Below the pieces are notes generated by a model that did not search any database, was not told where the DNA came from, and saw only the letters and a program-made list of their open reading frames with translations. Of a stretch of 28,733 nt of DNA, positions 14,427 to 23,088 are shown one piece after another. Numbering within the stretch: the stretch's first letter is position 1; every line of letters starts with the position of its first letter. Origin of the DNA: an uncultured Candidatus Competibacteraceae bacterium (GTDB lineage: Bacteria; Pseudomonadota; Gammaproteobacteria; Competibacterales; Competibacteraceae). The stretch spans positions 1 through 28,733 of the forward strand of contig CALGOO010000221.1 of NCBI GenBank assembly GCA_937960715.1, given 5' to 3'. A program made the translations under genes and the position numbers.

Positions 14427-15275
14427 ATGCGCTGGAGAACGGGTAGGGAAAGCGACAATGTCGAGGATCGTCGGGGCGTTCGAGCCACGCCCACCCTCGC
14501 GGGCGGTGGCATCGGCGCCATCATTCTCGTGCTCGTCGCCCTGTATTTTGGCATTGATCCCAGCTTTCTGCTTCGAAGCGGAGCGCCGGGCGGCGGCGCG
14601 ACCCAGCACTCGGCTCAACCATCCCCCACCGATGACGAGTCACGCAAGTTCGTCTCCGTCGTCCTGGCCGACACCGAGGATACCTGGCGCGACCTGTTCC
14701 GTCGAATGGGCGGTACTTATCAGGACCCAAAACTGGTGCTGTTCACGGGCGCGGTGCAATCGGCCTGTGGCTTTGCCCAGGCGGCGGTCGGTCCGTTCTA
14801 CTGTCCGGCGGACCAGAAAGTCTATATCGACTTGAGTTTTTACCAGGAACTCAAGAATCGCTTCCAGGCTCCCGGCGATTTCGCCCAGGCCTACGTGATC
14901 GCCCACGAAATCGGGCATCACGTGCAAAACCTGCTGGGAATTTCAGACAAGGTTGAATCCCTGCGCGGCCGCTCCAGCGCGGCGGAAGCCAATGCCTTGT
15001 CGGTGCGCCTGGAATTGCAGGCGGACTGCTTCGCCGGCGTCTGGGCCCATCACGCCCAAAAAGCCCGCCAGATTCTGGAAGCAGGCGACATTGAGGAAGG
15101 GCTGAACGCCGCCAGTGCCATTGGCGACGATCGCCTGCAAATGCAGGCCAAGGGGTATGTCGCACCGGATTCCTTCACCCACGGCAGTTCCGCGCAACGG
15201 GTACGTTGGTTCAAGCGCGGCGTTGCCGGCGGGGATTTGCGCCAGTGCGACACCTTCGGCGCTACGTCACTCTAG
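14427..15275 (+). CDS. ypfJ: YpfJ-type neutral zinc metallopeptidase, membrane-anchored
   Basis: This 282-residue protein has the YpfJ/KPN_02809 layout. A short cytoplasmic start (MRWRTGRESDNVEDRRG) is followed by one membrane helix (about 28-45), a low-complexity linker and a periplasmic peptidase domain. Zinc ligands are in HEIGH (160-164, catalytic E161), and the helix SVRLELQADC (192-201) supplies the third ligand E196. The end THGSSAQRVRWF (251-262) is conserved in the family. Substrates are unknown. I chose the ATG at 14427 because family members start there and GAGG precedes it; the frame is open to 14349. It sits directly before kdsD (15 bases), where many gammaproteobacteria have the mla genes. 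Confidence 0.92.
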   Translation: MRWRTGRESDNVEDRRGVRATPTLAGGGIGAIILVLVALYFGIDPSFLLRSGAPGGGATQHSAQPSPTDDESRKFVSVVLADTEDTWRDLFRRMGGTYQDPKLVLFTGAVQSACGFAQAAVGPFYCPADQKVYIDLSFYQELKNRFQAPGDFAQAYVIAHEIGHHVQNLLGISDKVESLRGRSSAAEANALSVRLELQADCFAGVWAHHAQKARQILEAGDIEEGLNAASAIGDDRLQMQAKGYVAPDSFTHGSSAQRVRWFKRGVAGGDLRQCDTFGATSL

Positions 15276-15290
15276 CCAAACCCCGCCATC

Positions 15291-16268
15291 ATGCCGATCC
15301 ATCCCGACAAACTGAAGGAACTCGCTCACCAGGTGCTGGCGATCGAAGCGGAAGCGATTACTCAACTCGCCGCGCGCATCGACGACTATTTCGTGCAGGC
15401 TTGTGAATTGATGCTGGCCTGCGTGGGCCGCATCGTGGTGCTCGGCATCGGCAAATCCGGTCATATCGGCGGCAAGATCGCCGCGACCCTGGCCAGCACC
15501 GGCACCCCGGCCTTCTTCGTTCACCCCGCCGAGGCCAGCCACGGCGACATGGGCATGATCACCGCCCAGGACGTGGTGGTGGCACTGTCCAATTCCGGCG
15601 AGACCGACGAAATCCTGACGCTGTTGCCCCTAATCAAGCGGTTGGACGTACCCTTGATCGCGCTTACTGGCAATCCCGCCTCGACCCTGGCCACAATGGC
15701 GGATGTTCACCTCGATGTCAGCGTGGTCCAGGAAGCCTGTCCGCTGGGGCTGGCGCCGACCGCCAGCACCACCGCCACCCTGGCGATGGGCGATGCGCTG
15801 GCGGTGGCGTTGCTGGAGGTGCGTGGCTTCACCGCCGAGGACTTCGCCCGCTCCCATCCGGGTGGCCGGCTGGGTCGCCGCCTGCTGTTGTTGACCGACG
15901 ACATCATGCACACCGGCGCGCGGATGCCTTGCAGCGCCCCCGACGATCTGCTCAAGGACGCCCTGCTGGAAATGAGCCGCAAGGGTTTGGGAACCACGGT
16001 GGTGGTGGATGGAGAGCAGCGGGTGCTGGGCGTCTTCACCGACGGCGACCTGCGGCGGGCGCTGGATCGACAGGTGGACGTCCATACCGCCCGCGTCGCC
16101 GAGGTCATGACCCGCGACTGCAAGACCATCGCCCCCGGCGCCCTGGCCGCCGAGGCATTGCAGAAGATGCAGCAATACAAGATCAACGCTCTGCCGGTGG
16201 TAAACTCCGCCGGCAAGCTGACCGGAGTGCTGAACATGCACGATCTGCTGCGCGCCGGCGTGCTGTGA
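15291..16268 (+). CDS. kdsD: D-arabinose 5-phosphate isomerase
   Basis: KdsD interconverts ribulose 5-phosphate and arabinose 5-phosphate, the first step to Kdo for lipopolysaccharide. The 325-residue protein has an N-terminal SIS domain (about 30-190) with GIGKSGHIGGKIAATLASTG, HPAEASHGDMGM and SNSGET. Two C-terminal CBS domains start at DIMHTGARMP and at VAEVMTRDCKTI. This architecture and length are those of KdsD/KpsF. It starts the kds-lpt-rpoN cluster, followed 27 bases later by kdsC, the phosphatase of the same pathway. There is no strong ribosome binding site before the ATG. Confidence 0.96.
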   Translation: MPIHPDKLKELAHQVLAIEAEAITQLAARIDDYFVQACELMLACVGRIVVLGIGKSGHIGGKIAATLASTGTPAFFVHPAEASHGDMGMITAQDVVVALSNSGETDEILTLLPLIKRLDVPLIALTGNPASTLATMADVHLDVSVVQEACPLGLAPTASTTATLAMGDALAVALLEVRGFTAEDFARSHPGGRLGRRLLLLTDDIMHTGARMPCSAPDDLLKDALLEMSRKGLGTTVVVDGEQRVLGVFTDGDLRRALDRQVDVHTARVAEVMTRDCKTIAPGALAAEALQKMQQYKINALPVVNSAGKLTGVLNMHDLLRAGVL

Positions 16269-16295
16269 CTTCCAACGACCCGCGAGAAACCCACG

Positions 16296-16817
16296 ATGCG
16301 CGATGTGCTCAGCAAGGCCGCCCAGATTCAACTGGTGATTTTCGACGTGGACGGCGTGCTGACCGATGGCCGGCTGTACCTGGGCAATGATGGCAACGAA
16401 TACAAGGCGTTTCATATCCGCGACGGCCACGGCATCAAGATGCTGCTTGAGGCCGGGGTGGAGATCGCCATCATTTCCGGCCGCCGCGCCGCCTCGGTGG
16501 AGCGGCGCATGGCCGATCTCGGCATCCACCACGCTTATCTGGGCGTCCAGGACAAGCAGACGGTGTTCAACAACCTGCTGGTCCGGCTGGGGCTGACCGC
16601 CGAGCAGGTCGCCTATGTCGGCGACGATCTGATCGACCTGCCGGTGATGACCCGAGTCGGTCTGGCCATCGCGGTGCGAAACGCCGATCCCTTTGTCAAG
16701 CAGCACGCCCACTGGCAGACGCCCAGCCGGGGCGGGCGCGGCGCGGCGCGCGATGTCTGCGAACTGCTGCTGGAGGCGCGCGGCCAACTGGCGGCCTTGC
16801 GCGACCGGTATCTTTGA
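16296..16817 (+). CDS. kdsC: 3-deoxy-D-manno-octulosonate 8-phosphate phosphatase
   Basis: KdsC removes phosphate from Kdo 8-phosphate to give Kdo. The 173-residue HAD-family protein shows motif I FDVDGVLTDG (16-25, nucleophile D17 and acid D19), motif II IISGR (59-63) and motif IV YVGDDLIDLPVM (109-120). The short capless form and tetrameric family length (about 170-190) fit KdsC. The end ASGR-type tail of the family appears as the segment after QTPSRGGRGAARDVCELLL. Its stop is in TTGA, overlapping a possible TTG start of lptC. Confidence 0.95.
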   Translation: MRDVLSKAAQIQLVIFDVDGVLTDGRLYLGNDGNEYKAFHIRDGHGIKMLLEAGVEIAIISGRRAASVERRMADLGIHHAYLGVQDKQTVFNNLLVRLGLTAEQVAYVGDDLIDLPVMTRVGLAIAVRNADPFVKQHAHWQTPSRGGRGAARDVCELLLEARGQLAALRDRYL

Positions 16818-17410
16818 AAAACACGAGCGGCGGCGTGACGGCGCGCGGTATTCTTTCCCTGACTGGACTAGCGCTACTGGCCGGCCTGAGCTATGGCCTG
16901 CTGCGGTGGGTGCAATCCTCGTTGCGGGAACCGGCGTCGGCCGAAAGTCAAGCTCCGGTATTGACCGTCGAGCAGTCCCGAGCGGTGCGCCTGAATGTCG
17001 CCGGCGTGCGGGAATATGTGGTGGAAGCGCCTCGATCATGGCAGTTGCCCGGTCAGGGCGGGGTTCGGATCGAGCAACCGGTGCTGGACTGGTACCTGCC
17101 GGATGGCCAAACCCGGGAATGGCGGGTGCAAGCCGAACAAGGCTGGATCGCCGCCGACAATCAGGTCGCGCGCCTCGATGGCAAGGTGGTGATGCGTCGT
17201 GACGCCGCAAGCGGGAAGCCACCGGTCACCATCACCACCCGCGACGTGCGGCTCCACCGGGCCGAACGCTACGCCGAAACCGCCGCGCCGGTTCGGGCGA
17301 TAATTCCCGGCGGCGAGTTGAACGCTGTCGGCGCGCGCGCCTGGCTGGACCAAGAACGACTGGAACTGTTTTCCGAGGTAAGAGGCTTCTATGAACCACC
17401 CCAGCGCTAG
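16814..17410 (+). CDS. lptC: LPS export ABC transporter periplasmic protein LptC
   Basis: LptC is a single-pass inner-membrane protein with a periplasmic beta-jellyroll that hands lipopolysaccharide from LptBFG to LptA. The 198-residue product has one N-terminal membrane helix (ILSLTGLALLAGLSYGLL). A periplasmic domain follows, with the repeated strand pattern of the Lpt fold (LDWYLPDGQTREWRVQAEQG, then WIAADNQVARLDGKVVM). No ATG lies near. TTG at 16814 overlaps the kdsC stop as TTGA; a GTG at 16835 would shorten it by seven residues, and neither has a strong ribosome binding site. It overlaps lptA by 20 bases. Confidence 0.92.
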   Translation: MKNTSGGVTARGILSLTGLALLAGLSYGLLRWVQSSLREPASAESQAPVLTVEQSRAVRLNVAGVREYVVEAPRSWQLPGQGGVRIEQPVLDWYLPDGQTREWRVQAEQGWIAADNQVARLDGKVVMRRDAASGKPPVTITTRDVRLHRAERYAETAAPVRAIIPGGELNAVGARAWLDQERLELFSEVRGFYEPPQR

Positions 17411-17915
17411 GCTCGGGCTGGCGGTCGCGCTGACGCTGGCGTCGCCGCTGGTCGACGCCCTGCCGGAAGACCGCGCCCAACCCATCCAACTGGAGGCCAA
17501 TCGCGGTCAGTTGGACCAGAAAACCGGCGTCAGCGTCTACGAAGGCAACGTGATCATCACCCAGGGCTCGATGCGGTTGACCGCCGACACCGTGACCATT
17601 TACCTCAAGGACAACAACTTCCAGCGCATGGAGGCAACCGGCGCTCCGGTGAACCTGCGCTATCGACCGACGGCGGACAAGCCGGAAATCCAGGGCGCCA
17701 GTCCGCGGGTCGAGTACGATGTCGTGGGGGCCAAGGTGACCATGAGCGGCGGCGCGCGGCTAACCCAGGGACGAGACGTGTTCACCGGCGAGCGGGTCGA
17801 ATACGACCTCAAGGGCGACGTGGTGCGGGCGCGCGGCGCCGGCGACAACGGCCGCATCCAGTTCACCATCCAGCCCCAGGCGCAAAATCCACCGCCGGCC
17901 GCCCGGAAGCCCTGA
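17391..17915 (+). CDS. lptA: LPS transport periplasmic protein LptA
   Basis: LptA forms the periplasmic bridge that carries lipopolysaccharide from LptC to LptD. The 174-residue precursor has a signal peptide (MNHPSARLGLAVALTLASPL, cleavage likely after VDA). The OstA-like beta-jellyroll begins QPIQLEANRGQLDQKTG, continues with VYEGNVIITQGSMRLTADTV, and ends with the Pro-rich tail usual for LptA. AGAGG lies 6 bases before the ATG, within the lptC coding end. lptB follows 2 bases after its stop. Confidence 0.94.
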   Translation: MNHPSARLGLAVALTLASPLVDALPEDRAQPIQLEANRGQLDQKTGVSVYEGNVIITQGSMRLTADTVTIYLKDNNFQRMEATGAPVNLRYRPTADKPEIQGASPRVEYDVVGAKVTMSGGARLTQGRDVFTGERVEYDLKGDVVRARGAGDNGRIQFTIQPQAQNPPPAARKP

Positions 17916-17917
17916 GC

Positions 17918-18643
17918 GTGGCGCTACTGATCGCCAAGGAAATCGTCAAGCGTTACCGCAAGCGCGTGGTGGTGGACGCGGTGTCGCTGACGGTCGCCAG
18001 CGGCGAGGTGGTCGGACTGCTGGGGCCGAACGGCGCCGGCAAGACCACCAGCTTTTACATGATGGTGGGGCTGATTCACTGCGACGAGGGCCGGGTGCTG
18101 CTGGACGACCGCGACCTCACCCATCTGCCCATGCACGCGCGGGCGCGGCTGGGGGTCGGCTATCTGCCGCAGGAACCGTCGGTATTCCGCCGGTTGACGG
18201 TCCTGGACAACGTGCTGGCGATCCTGGAAACCCGCCGCGATCTTCCCCGTGCCGCACGCCGGGCGCGGGCCGAGGAGTTGCTGCACGAACTGCATGTCGG
18301 CCATCTGGCCGACAGCGTGGGCATCAACCTGTCGGGCGGCGAGCGGCGCCGCGTGGAAATCGCCCGGGCGCTGGCGGCGGATCCGGCGTTCGTGCTGCTG
18401 GACGAACCGTTCGCCGGCGTGGACCCCTTGTCGGTGCTGGATATCCAGCGCATCATCGAACATCTGCGCGAGCGCCGCATCGGGGTACTGATCACCGATC
18501 ACAACGTCCGGGAAACGCTGGGCATTTGCGATCGCGCCTACATCCTCAACGAAGGCCGGGTGATCGCCGATGGCGATCCCGCCGCGATTCTCGCCAACCA
18601 ACAAGTTCGCCAGGTCTATCTGGGCGAATCGTTCCAATTGTGA
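17918..18643 (+). CDS. lptB: LPS export ABC transporter ATP-binding protein LptB
   Basis: LptB powers lipopolysaccharide extraction by LptFG from the inner membrane. The 241-residue ATPase has Walker A GPNGAGKTT (36-44), Q-loop in YLPQEPSVFRRLTV, signature LSGGERRRVEIARAL, Walker B VLLDEPFAGVDP and the switch histidine in LITDHNV. The start is GTG at 17918, two bases after the lptA stop, so translation is probably coupled. The partners LptF and LptG are not in the window. The next gene is rpoN, as is common in proteobacteria. Confidence 0.97.
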   Translation: MALLIAKEIVKRYRKRVVVDAVSLTVASGEVVGLLGPNGAGKTTSFYMMVGLIHCDEGRVLLDDRDLTHLPMHARARLGVGYLPQEPSVFRRLTVLDNVLAILETRRDLPRAARRARAEELLHELHVGHLADSVGINLSGGERRRVEIARALAADPAFVLLDEPFAGVDPLSVLDIQRIIEHLRERRIGVLITDHNVRETLGICDRAYILNEGRVIADGDPAAILANQQVRQVYLGESFQL

Positions 18644-18669
18644 TCGGCCGCGCGGCGGTCATGGTGTGG

Positions 18670-18698
18670 CTGTCACGGCGCGCAAAACCGACTAGAAT
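18670..18698 (+). promoter_or_regulatory. Candidate sigma-70 promoter for rpoN
   Basis: CTGTCA (18670-18675) and TAGAAT (18693-18698) are separated by exactly 17 bases, matching the -35 and -10 consensus at 4 and 5 of 6 positions. The site lies in the 101-base gap between lptB and rpoN, and the -10 is 46 bases before the rpoN ATG. It would let rpoN and the downstream PTS genes be expressed apart from the lpt genes. Confidence 0.5.
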
Positions 18699-18744
18699 GA
18701 GGGGTGGATTGAATTTCCCGACTTCGGGCCGAGCTTAAGTCCCC

Positions 18745-20214
18745 ATGAGACAGTCATTGCAACTGCGCCTGGGTCAGCAACTGACCATGACCCCCCAACT
18801 GCAGCAGGCGATTCGCTTGCTGCAGCTATCCAGCCTGGATCTTCAGGCGGAGGTGCAAACTATTCTCGACTCCAACCTGATGCTGGAGCGAAGCGACGAA
18901 CCGCAGGATCTGCTGGTGCGGCCGGAGACCCTGGCCGCCCAGGCGGCGGCCGACGCCCGCGCCGAAACCGAACTGAACGCCGCCCCGGCCGACGCCACCC
19001 TGCCCGACGAACTGCCGGTGGACAGCGCCTGGGAAGACATTTACGAATCGTATGACGGCGAGACCCGCTATTCGCGCGGTGAGGACGAGGATTGGGATCC
19101 CTACGAGCGCTATGCCGGCGACGGCGAATCCCTGCGCGACTATCTATATTGGCAGATGCGGCTGACCCCGTTCGACGACCGCGACATGGCGATCGCCACC
19201 GCGATCATCGACGCCATCGACGAGTCCGGCTATCTGTCGCTGTCGCTGGCGGAAATCGGCCAGGGGCTGCGCGGCGAATTCGCGGTGACGCCGGCCGAGG
19301 TCGAGGCGGTGCTCAAGCAGATTCAGCGTTTCGATCCCCAGGGCGTCGGTGCCCGCAATCCGGCGGAATGCCTGCTGCTGCAACTGGATGCCCTGCCGGC
19401 GGACACGCCATGGCTGGTCGAGGCCCGCCGACTGGTCGAGCAACATCTGGAACTGCTGGCCGATCACGATTTCAGCACCCTGATGCGCCGGTTGAAGGTC
19501 CCGCGCGAGGCGCTGCAAGCCATCATCGGGCTGATCCAGTCGCTGAATCCCCATCCCGGTGCCTCCCGGTCCAGCGCCGCGCCGCAGTACGTCATCCCGG
19601 ACGTGCTGGTTTACCGCCAGCGCGCCGCCTGGCGGGTCGAGCTGAACCCCGAGAGCACGCCCAAGGTACGGATCAACGCCCGCTACGCGGCCCTGGCGCG
19701 CCGGGCCGGTCAGGGCGGCGGCGACATGGCCTGTCTCAGAAACCACTTGCAGGAAGCGCGCTGGTTCCTGAAAAGTCTGCAAAATCGCAACGAGACTCTG
19801 CTCAAGGTGGCGACCTGCATCGTCGAGCGCCAGCGCGAATTCCTGGAAGGGGGCGACGAATACATGAAGCCGCTAATCCTGCGTGACATCGCCGAGGTGC
19901 TGGGCATGCACGAGTCCACCATCTCGCGAGTGACCACACAGAAGTACATGCACACCCCGCGCGGCCTTTACGAGCTGAAATATTTCTTTTCCAGCCATGT
20001 CGGCACCCGCGACGGCGGCGAGTGTTCCTCCACCGCCATCCGCGCCATGATCCGCAAGCTGATCCAGGCCGAGGATCCCGGCAAGCCGCTCAGCGACGAC
20101 AAAATCGCCAAGCTGCTTGAAGCGGAGGGGATTCAAGTGGCGCGACGGACGGTGGCAAAATACCGGGAAGCGATGGCGGTTCCCTCGTCCTCGGATCGTA
20201 AGCGGCTGGTCTAG
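18745..20214 (+). CDS. rpoN: RNA polymerase sigma-54 factor
   Basis: Sigma-54 recruits RNA polymerase to -24/-12 promoters that need enhancer-binding ATPases. The 489-residue protein has the Gln/Leu-rich region I (LRLGQQLTMTPQLQQAIRLL, 8-27), an acidic region II (about 50-130) and the core-binding domain. The helix-turn-helix RDIAEVLGMHESTISRVTTQ (about 371-390) precedes SSHVGT, and the RpoN box ARRTVAKYRE (466-475) reads the -24 element. All regions are intact and the length is normal. Sigma-54, HPF, PtsN and RapZ genes follow one another in the standard order, which ties nitrogen regulation to the PTS-Ntr proteins downstream. Confidence 0.98.
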   Translation: MRQSLQLRLGQQLTMTPQLQQAIRLLQLSSLDLQAEVQTILDSNLMLERSDEPQDLLVRPETLAAQAAADARAETELNAAPADATLPDELPVDSAWEDIYESYDGETRYSRGEDEDWDPYERYAGDGESLRDYLYWQMRLTPFDDRDMAIATAIIDAIDESGYLSLSLAEIGQGLRGEFAVTPAEVEAVLKQIQRFDPQGVGARNPAECLLLQLDALPADTPWLVEARRLVEQHLELLADHDFSTLMRRLKVPREALQAIIGLIQSLNPHPGASRSSAAPQYVIPDVLVYRQRAAWRVELNPESTPKVRINARYAALARRAGQGGGDMACLRNHLQEARWFLKSLQNRNETLLKVATCIVERQREFLEGGDEYMKPLILRDIAEVLGMHESTISRVTTQKYMHTPRGLYELKYFFSSHVGTRDGGECSSTAIRAMIRKLIQAEDPGKPLSDDKIAKLLEAEGIQVARRTVAKYREAMAVPSSSDRKRLV

Positions 20215-20434
20215 AGACGGCCTCGGCCATCGAAATCGACGATTGATCCGGCGCGGCTCGCCACCGAACGGCCCTACCGGCGGCGAGTGCCCCGGCAACG
20301 AAGCGCGCTGGGCAAACCCCGGCCAGCGTCGCGAAAATCACGCCTGCCAGACCCGAAGACCGCGGGCTTGGGGACTCAGGGCAGGAATGGAATGTTAAAC
20401 TTCTTTGTTCACCTTCTTGAAGGCAGTCCATGCC

Positions 20435-20758
20435 ATGCAAATCAAACTGAGCGGACACCATGTGGAAATCACCCAGGCGCTGCACGATTACGTGCATGGC
20501 AAGCTGGAGCGCATCGAGCGGCATTTCGACAATGTCACCAGCGCCCAGGTGATCCTCAGCGTCGAAAAACTGCGCCAGAAGGCCGAGGCGACCATCCATG
20601 TGGCCGGCAACGAGATCTATGCCGACGCGGTGGACGAGGATCTGTACGCCGCCATCGACGCCCTGAGCGACAAGATCGACCGGCAAATCAAGCGCCACAA
20701 GGAAAAGATGACTGACAAGCATCGCGGCGAAAAGGCGCGCGATTATCCCCAACCCTGA
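20435..20758 (+). CDS. hpf: Ribosome hibernation promoting factor, short form
   Basis: HPF binds the 30S decoding region in slow growth and promotes 100S ribosome dimers. This 107-residue protein is the short gammaproteobacterial type, a single domain without the long-HPF dimerisation tail. It starts MQIKLSGHHVEITQALHDYV and has KLERIERHFDNV and the later helix AIDALSDKIDRQIKRHKEK. I took the ATG at 20435 rather than an upstream start at 20405, because homologues begin MQI. The 220 bases before it, after rpoN, contain no gene; a separate promoter may lie there but none is clear. Confidence 0.95.
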   Translation: MQIKLSGHHVEITQALHDYVHGKLERIERHFDNVTSAQVILSVEKLRQKAEATIHVAGNEIYADAVDEDLYAAIDALSDKIDRQIKRHKEKMTDKHRGEKARDYPQP

Positions 20759-20773
20759 GGGCGGGGCGCGGCG

Positions 20774-21247
20774 ATGGACATCACGGACCTGATTACCCGC
20801 GAGCGGATCCTTTGCGACAGCGAGGTGGCCAGCAAAAAACGGGTCATCGAGGTGTTGAGCGAGCTGCTGGCCAAGGGGCAGGCCGATCTGACGGCTCGGC
20901 CGATCTTCGACAGCCTGATCGGTCGGGAGCGCCTGGGCAGCACCGGTCTGGGCCATGGCGTCGCCTTGCCTCACGGTCGGTTCGCTCAAAGCCAGCGGGC
21001 CATCGGCGCCTTCGTCAAACTCAAGCGGGGCGTGGATTTCGACGCCATCGACCGGCAACCGGTGGATCTGGTGTTCGGTCTGCTGGTGCCGGATCACTAT
21101 ACCGACGAGCATCTCAAGATCCTCGCCCACCTGGCGGAGATGTTCAGCGACCGGACTTTTTGTCGACGGTTGCGCGAGACCGTCGTCGACCAGGCGCTGT
21201 TCGAGCACTTCCGGGACTGGAAGCCAACCACGGCGATCTCGCCATGA
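20774..21247 (+). CDS. ptsN: Nitrogen-type PTS EIIA protein (EIIA-Ntr)
   Basis: PtsN is the end phosphoacceptor of the nitrogen PTS and, depending on its phosphorylation, controls potassium transport, kinases and metabolic enzymes. The 157-residue EIIA domain has the active-site motif GLGHGVALPHGR (58-69), with H67 as the phosphorylated residue. VLFGLL-like strands and a C-terminal helix pair follow. It lies 15 bases after hpf. Its stop overlaps the hprK ATG in ATGA (21244-21247), so EIIA-Ntr and HPr kinase translation is coupled. Confidence 0.96.
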   Translation: MDITDLITRERILCDSEVASKKRVIEVLSELLAKGQADLTARPIFDSLIGRERLGSTGLGHGVALPHGRFAQSQRAIGAFVKLKRGVDFDAIDRQPVDLVFGLLVPDHYTDEHLKILAHLAEMFSDRTFCRRLRETVVDQALFEHFRDWKPTTAISP

Positions 21248-22188
21248 ACCTGCCCTTGCATGCCCAAACGGTCTTTCAGGGACTGGAAGCCGTGCTGGAC
21301 CTGCGCTGGATCGGAGGCGCGGCCGGAGCCGATCGCATCCTGTGGTCTCCGGTCGAAGCCAGCGCGCCGCTGTACGGCCGACTCAACTGGGTCCAGATGG
21401 CCCGGTTGCAGATTCTCGGCCCCGACGAGCGCGCTTTTCTGAACCGGCTGGGATCGGCGACCCGCCTGGAGTTGCTTGACCGCCTGCTGGAATCCCCGAC
21501 GGGCGCCATTCTGGTGTGTGGCGAGTTCGGGTTGGCCGAAGCATTACGGCCCGGCGCCGACGCCGCTGACGTGCCACTTTGGTATACTCCGGCCGCGCTG
21601 GCGGTGGTCCTCGATCGGCTCGAAAGCTACCGGCACGGTCTGGAAGCCTCCACCGTGGTCCATGGCGAGTTGCTGGAAGTATTTGGCATGGGTCTGTTGA
21701 TCACCGGCGGCAGCGGCGTCGGCAAGAGCGAACTGGCCTTGGAGCTGATCAGCCGTGGCCACCGCCTGATCGCCGACGATACCCCAACCCTGACCCGGGT
21801 GGCGCCCGATATCCTGGAAGGTGCCTGTCCACCCACGCTGAGCGACTTGCTGGAGGTGCGCGGGCTGGGCATTCTCAACGTCCGCCGCATGTTCGGCGAC
21901 AGCGCGATCAAGCGCAACAAACGGATACGATTGATCATCCATCTGGTCAAGCTGGAAGACATCGCTCCGCCGGCCGAATCCCGCTTGCAGGGCCTGCGCG
22001 ATACTCGGGTGATCCTGGGCGTGGGCGTCCCGACGATCACCCTGCCGATCGCGCCGGGTCGCAATCTGGCGGTGCTGGTGGAATGCGCGGTGCGCGACCA
22101 TATCCTGCGGCTGGGAGGTTATTGCGCCGAGCAGGATCTGATGGCGCGGGTGGAAAAAACCATGACGAGGGCCGCGCCATGCGAATAA
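21244..22188 (+). CDS. hprK: HPr kinase/phosphorylase
   Basis: HprK phosphorylates and dephosphorylates the regulatory serine of HPr. The 314-residue protein is full length. An N-terminal domain (1-125) is followed by the catalytic part with the conserved HGELLEVFGMGLLITG (140-155, H140). The Walker A loop is GGSGVGKS (155-162), followed by DDT (178-180) and the signature LEVRGLGILNVRRMFG (203-218). The last signature has Asn at 212 where Firmicutes usually have Asp. Many proteobacteria keep only a truncated HprK; here the whole enzyme is present, next to an HPr gene with Ser46. It overlaps rapZ by 10 bases. Confidence 0.96.
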   Translation: MNLPLHAQTVFQGLEAVLDLRWIGGAAGADRILWSPVEASAPLYGRLNWVQMARLQILGPDERAFLNRLGSATRLELLDRLLESPTGAILVCGEFGLAEALRPGADAADVPLWYTPAALAVVLDRLESYRHGLEASTVVHGELLEVFGMGLLITGGSGVGKSELALELISRGHRLIADDTPTLTRVAPDILEGACPPTLSDLLEVRGLGILNVRRMFGDSAIKRNKRIRLIIHLVKLEDIAPPAESRLQGLRDTRVILGVGVPTITLPIAPGRNLAVLVECAVRDHILRLGGYCAEQDLMARVEKTMTRAAPCE

Positions 22189-23036
22189 TCATCGTCAGCG
22201 GCCTGTCGGGGTCCGGCAAGACCATCGCCTTGCAGACCCTGGAAGACCTGGACTACTACTGCGTCGACAACCTTCCGTTCAAGCTGATCCTGCCGCTGGC
22301 GCGAGAAATCCTCGCGACCGGCGACCGACCGCCGCCGGTCGTGGCGGTGGGCGTGGACGCGCGCAACTTCATCGACGATCTGGACCAGTTTCCCGCCACG
22401 CTCGCCGACCTGCGCGCCGGTGAGTTCGACGTTGAGGTGCTGTTCCTGCAGGCGCAGGATGAGATTCTGCTCAAGCGTTACAGCGAAACCCGCCGGCGGC
22501 ATCCCCTGGACGTGGGCAGCATTCCCCTGCGCGAGGCGATTCGCCGGGAGCGCCGCCTGCTGGAGCCAATTGTCGCCAGCGCCGATCTGCTCATCGACAC
22601 CAGCGAAACCCATATCTACCAGTTGCGCGAACTGCTGCGCGCCCGCCTCCATCAGACGCCGCGCGAGGCGATATCGCTGCTGTTCGAATCCTTCGGTTTC
22701 AAGAACGGAGTGCCGGCCGACGCCGATTTCGTCTTCGACGTCCGTTGTCTGCCCAACCCCTACTGGGAGCCGTCGCTGCGCCCGCTGACCGGGCTGGACC
22801 CGCCCGTCGCCGAATTTCTCGAACGCCAGCCGGAGGCGATGGCCATGGTCGCCGATCTGGGCCGGTTTCTGGAAGCGTGGCTGCCACGTTTCGAGGCCAG
22901 CGACCGCAGCTATCTGACAGTGGCCATCGGTTGCACCGGCGGCCAGCACCGCTCGGTCTTCGTCGCCAACACCCTGGCCCGCCGTTTCGACGAAACGCGC
23001 GACTATGTCATGGTTCGTCATCGAGAACTAAAATAA
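22179..23036 (+). CDS. rapZ: RNase adapter protein RapZ
   Basis: In E. coli RapZ guides RNase E to the small RNA GlmZ and so controls glucosamine 6-phosphate synthase. The 285-residue protein has an N-terminal P-loop domain with Walker A GLSGSGKT (8-15) and YYCVDNLP (27-34). The C-terminal RNA-binding, phosphofructokinase-like domain contains FGFKNGVP, DVRCLPNPYW and the loop GCTGGQHRSV. Length agrees with the family. The ATG lies inside the hprK end, giving a 10-base overlap. Whether a GlmZ-like RNA exists in this organism cannot be judged from the window. Confidence 0.96.
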   Translation: MRIIIVSGLSGSGKTIALQTLEDLDYYCVDNLPFKLILPLAREILATGDRPPPVVAVGVDARNFIDDLDQFPATLADLRAGEFDVEVLFLQAQDEILLKRYSETRRRHPLDVGSIPLREAIRRERRLLEPIVASADLLIDTSETHIYQLRELLRARLHQTPREAISLLFESFGFKNGVPADADFVFDVRCLPNPYWEPSLRPLTGLDPPVAEFLERQPEAMAMVADLGRFLEAWLPRFEASDRSYLTVAIGCTGGQHRSVFVANTLARRFDETRDYVMVRHRELK

Positions 23037-23088
23037 TGAAGAGCCAGACCACGACATCATGTCGACCGCCGCTCGGAGGGACGCCGGG

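Noticed and set aside
15630..17222. A 530-codon open frame on the minus strand
   Set aside because: It is antisense to kdsD, kdsC and lptC, all certain genes; its translation is low-complexity and Gln/His/Arg-rich as expected from the reverse strand of high-GC coding DNA.
20090..21208. A 372-codon open frame on the minus strand
   Set aside because: It lies opposite rpoN, hpf and ptsN and shows no domain; a shadow frame.
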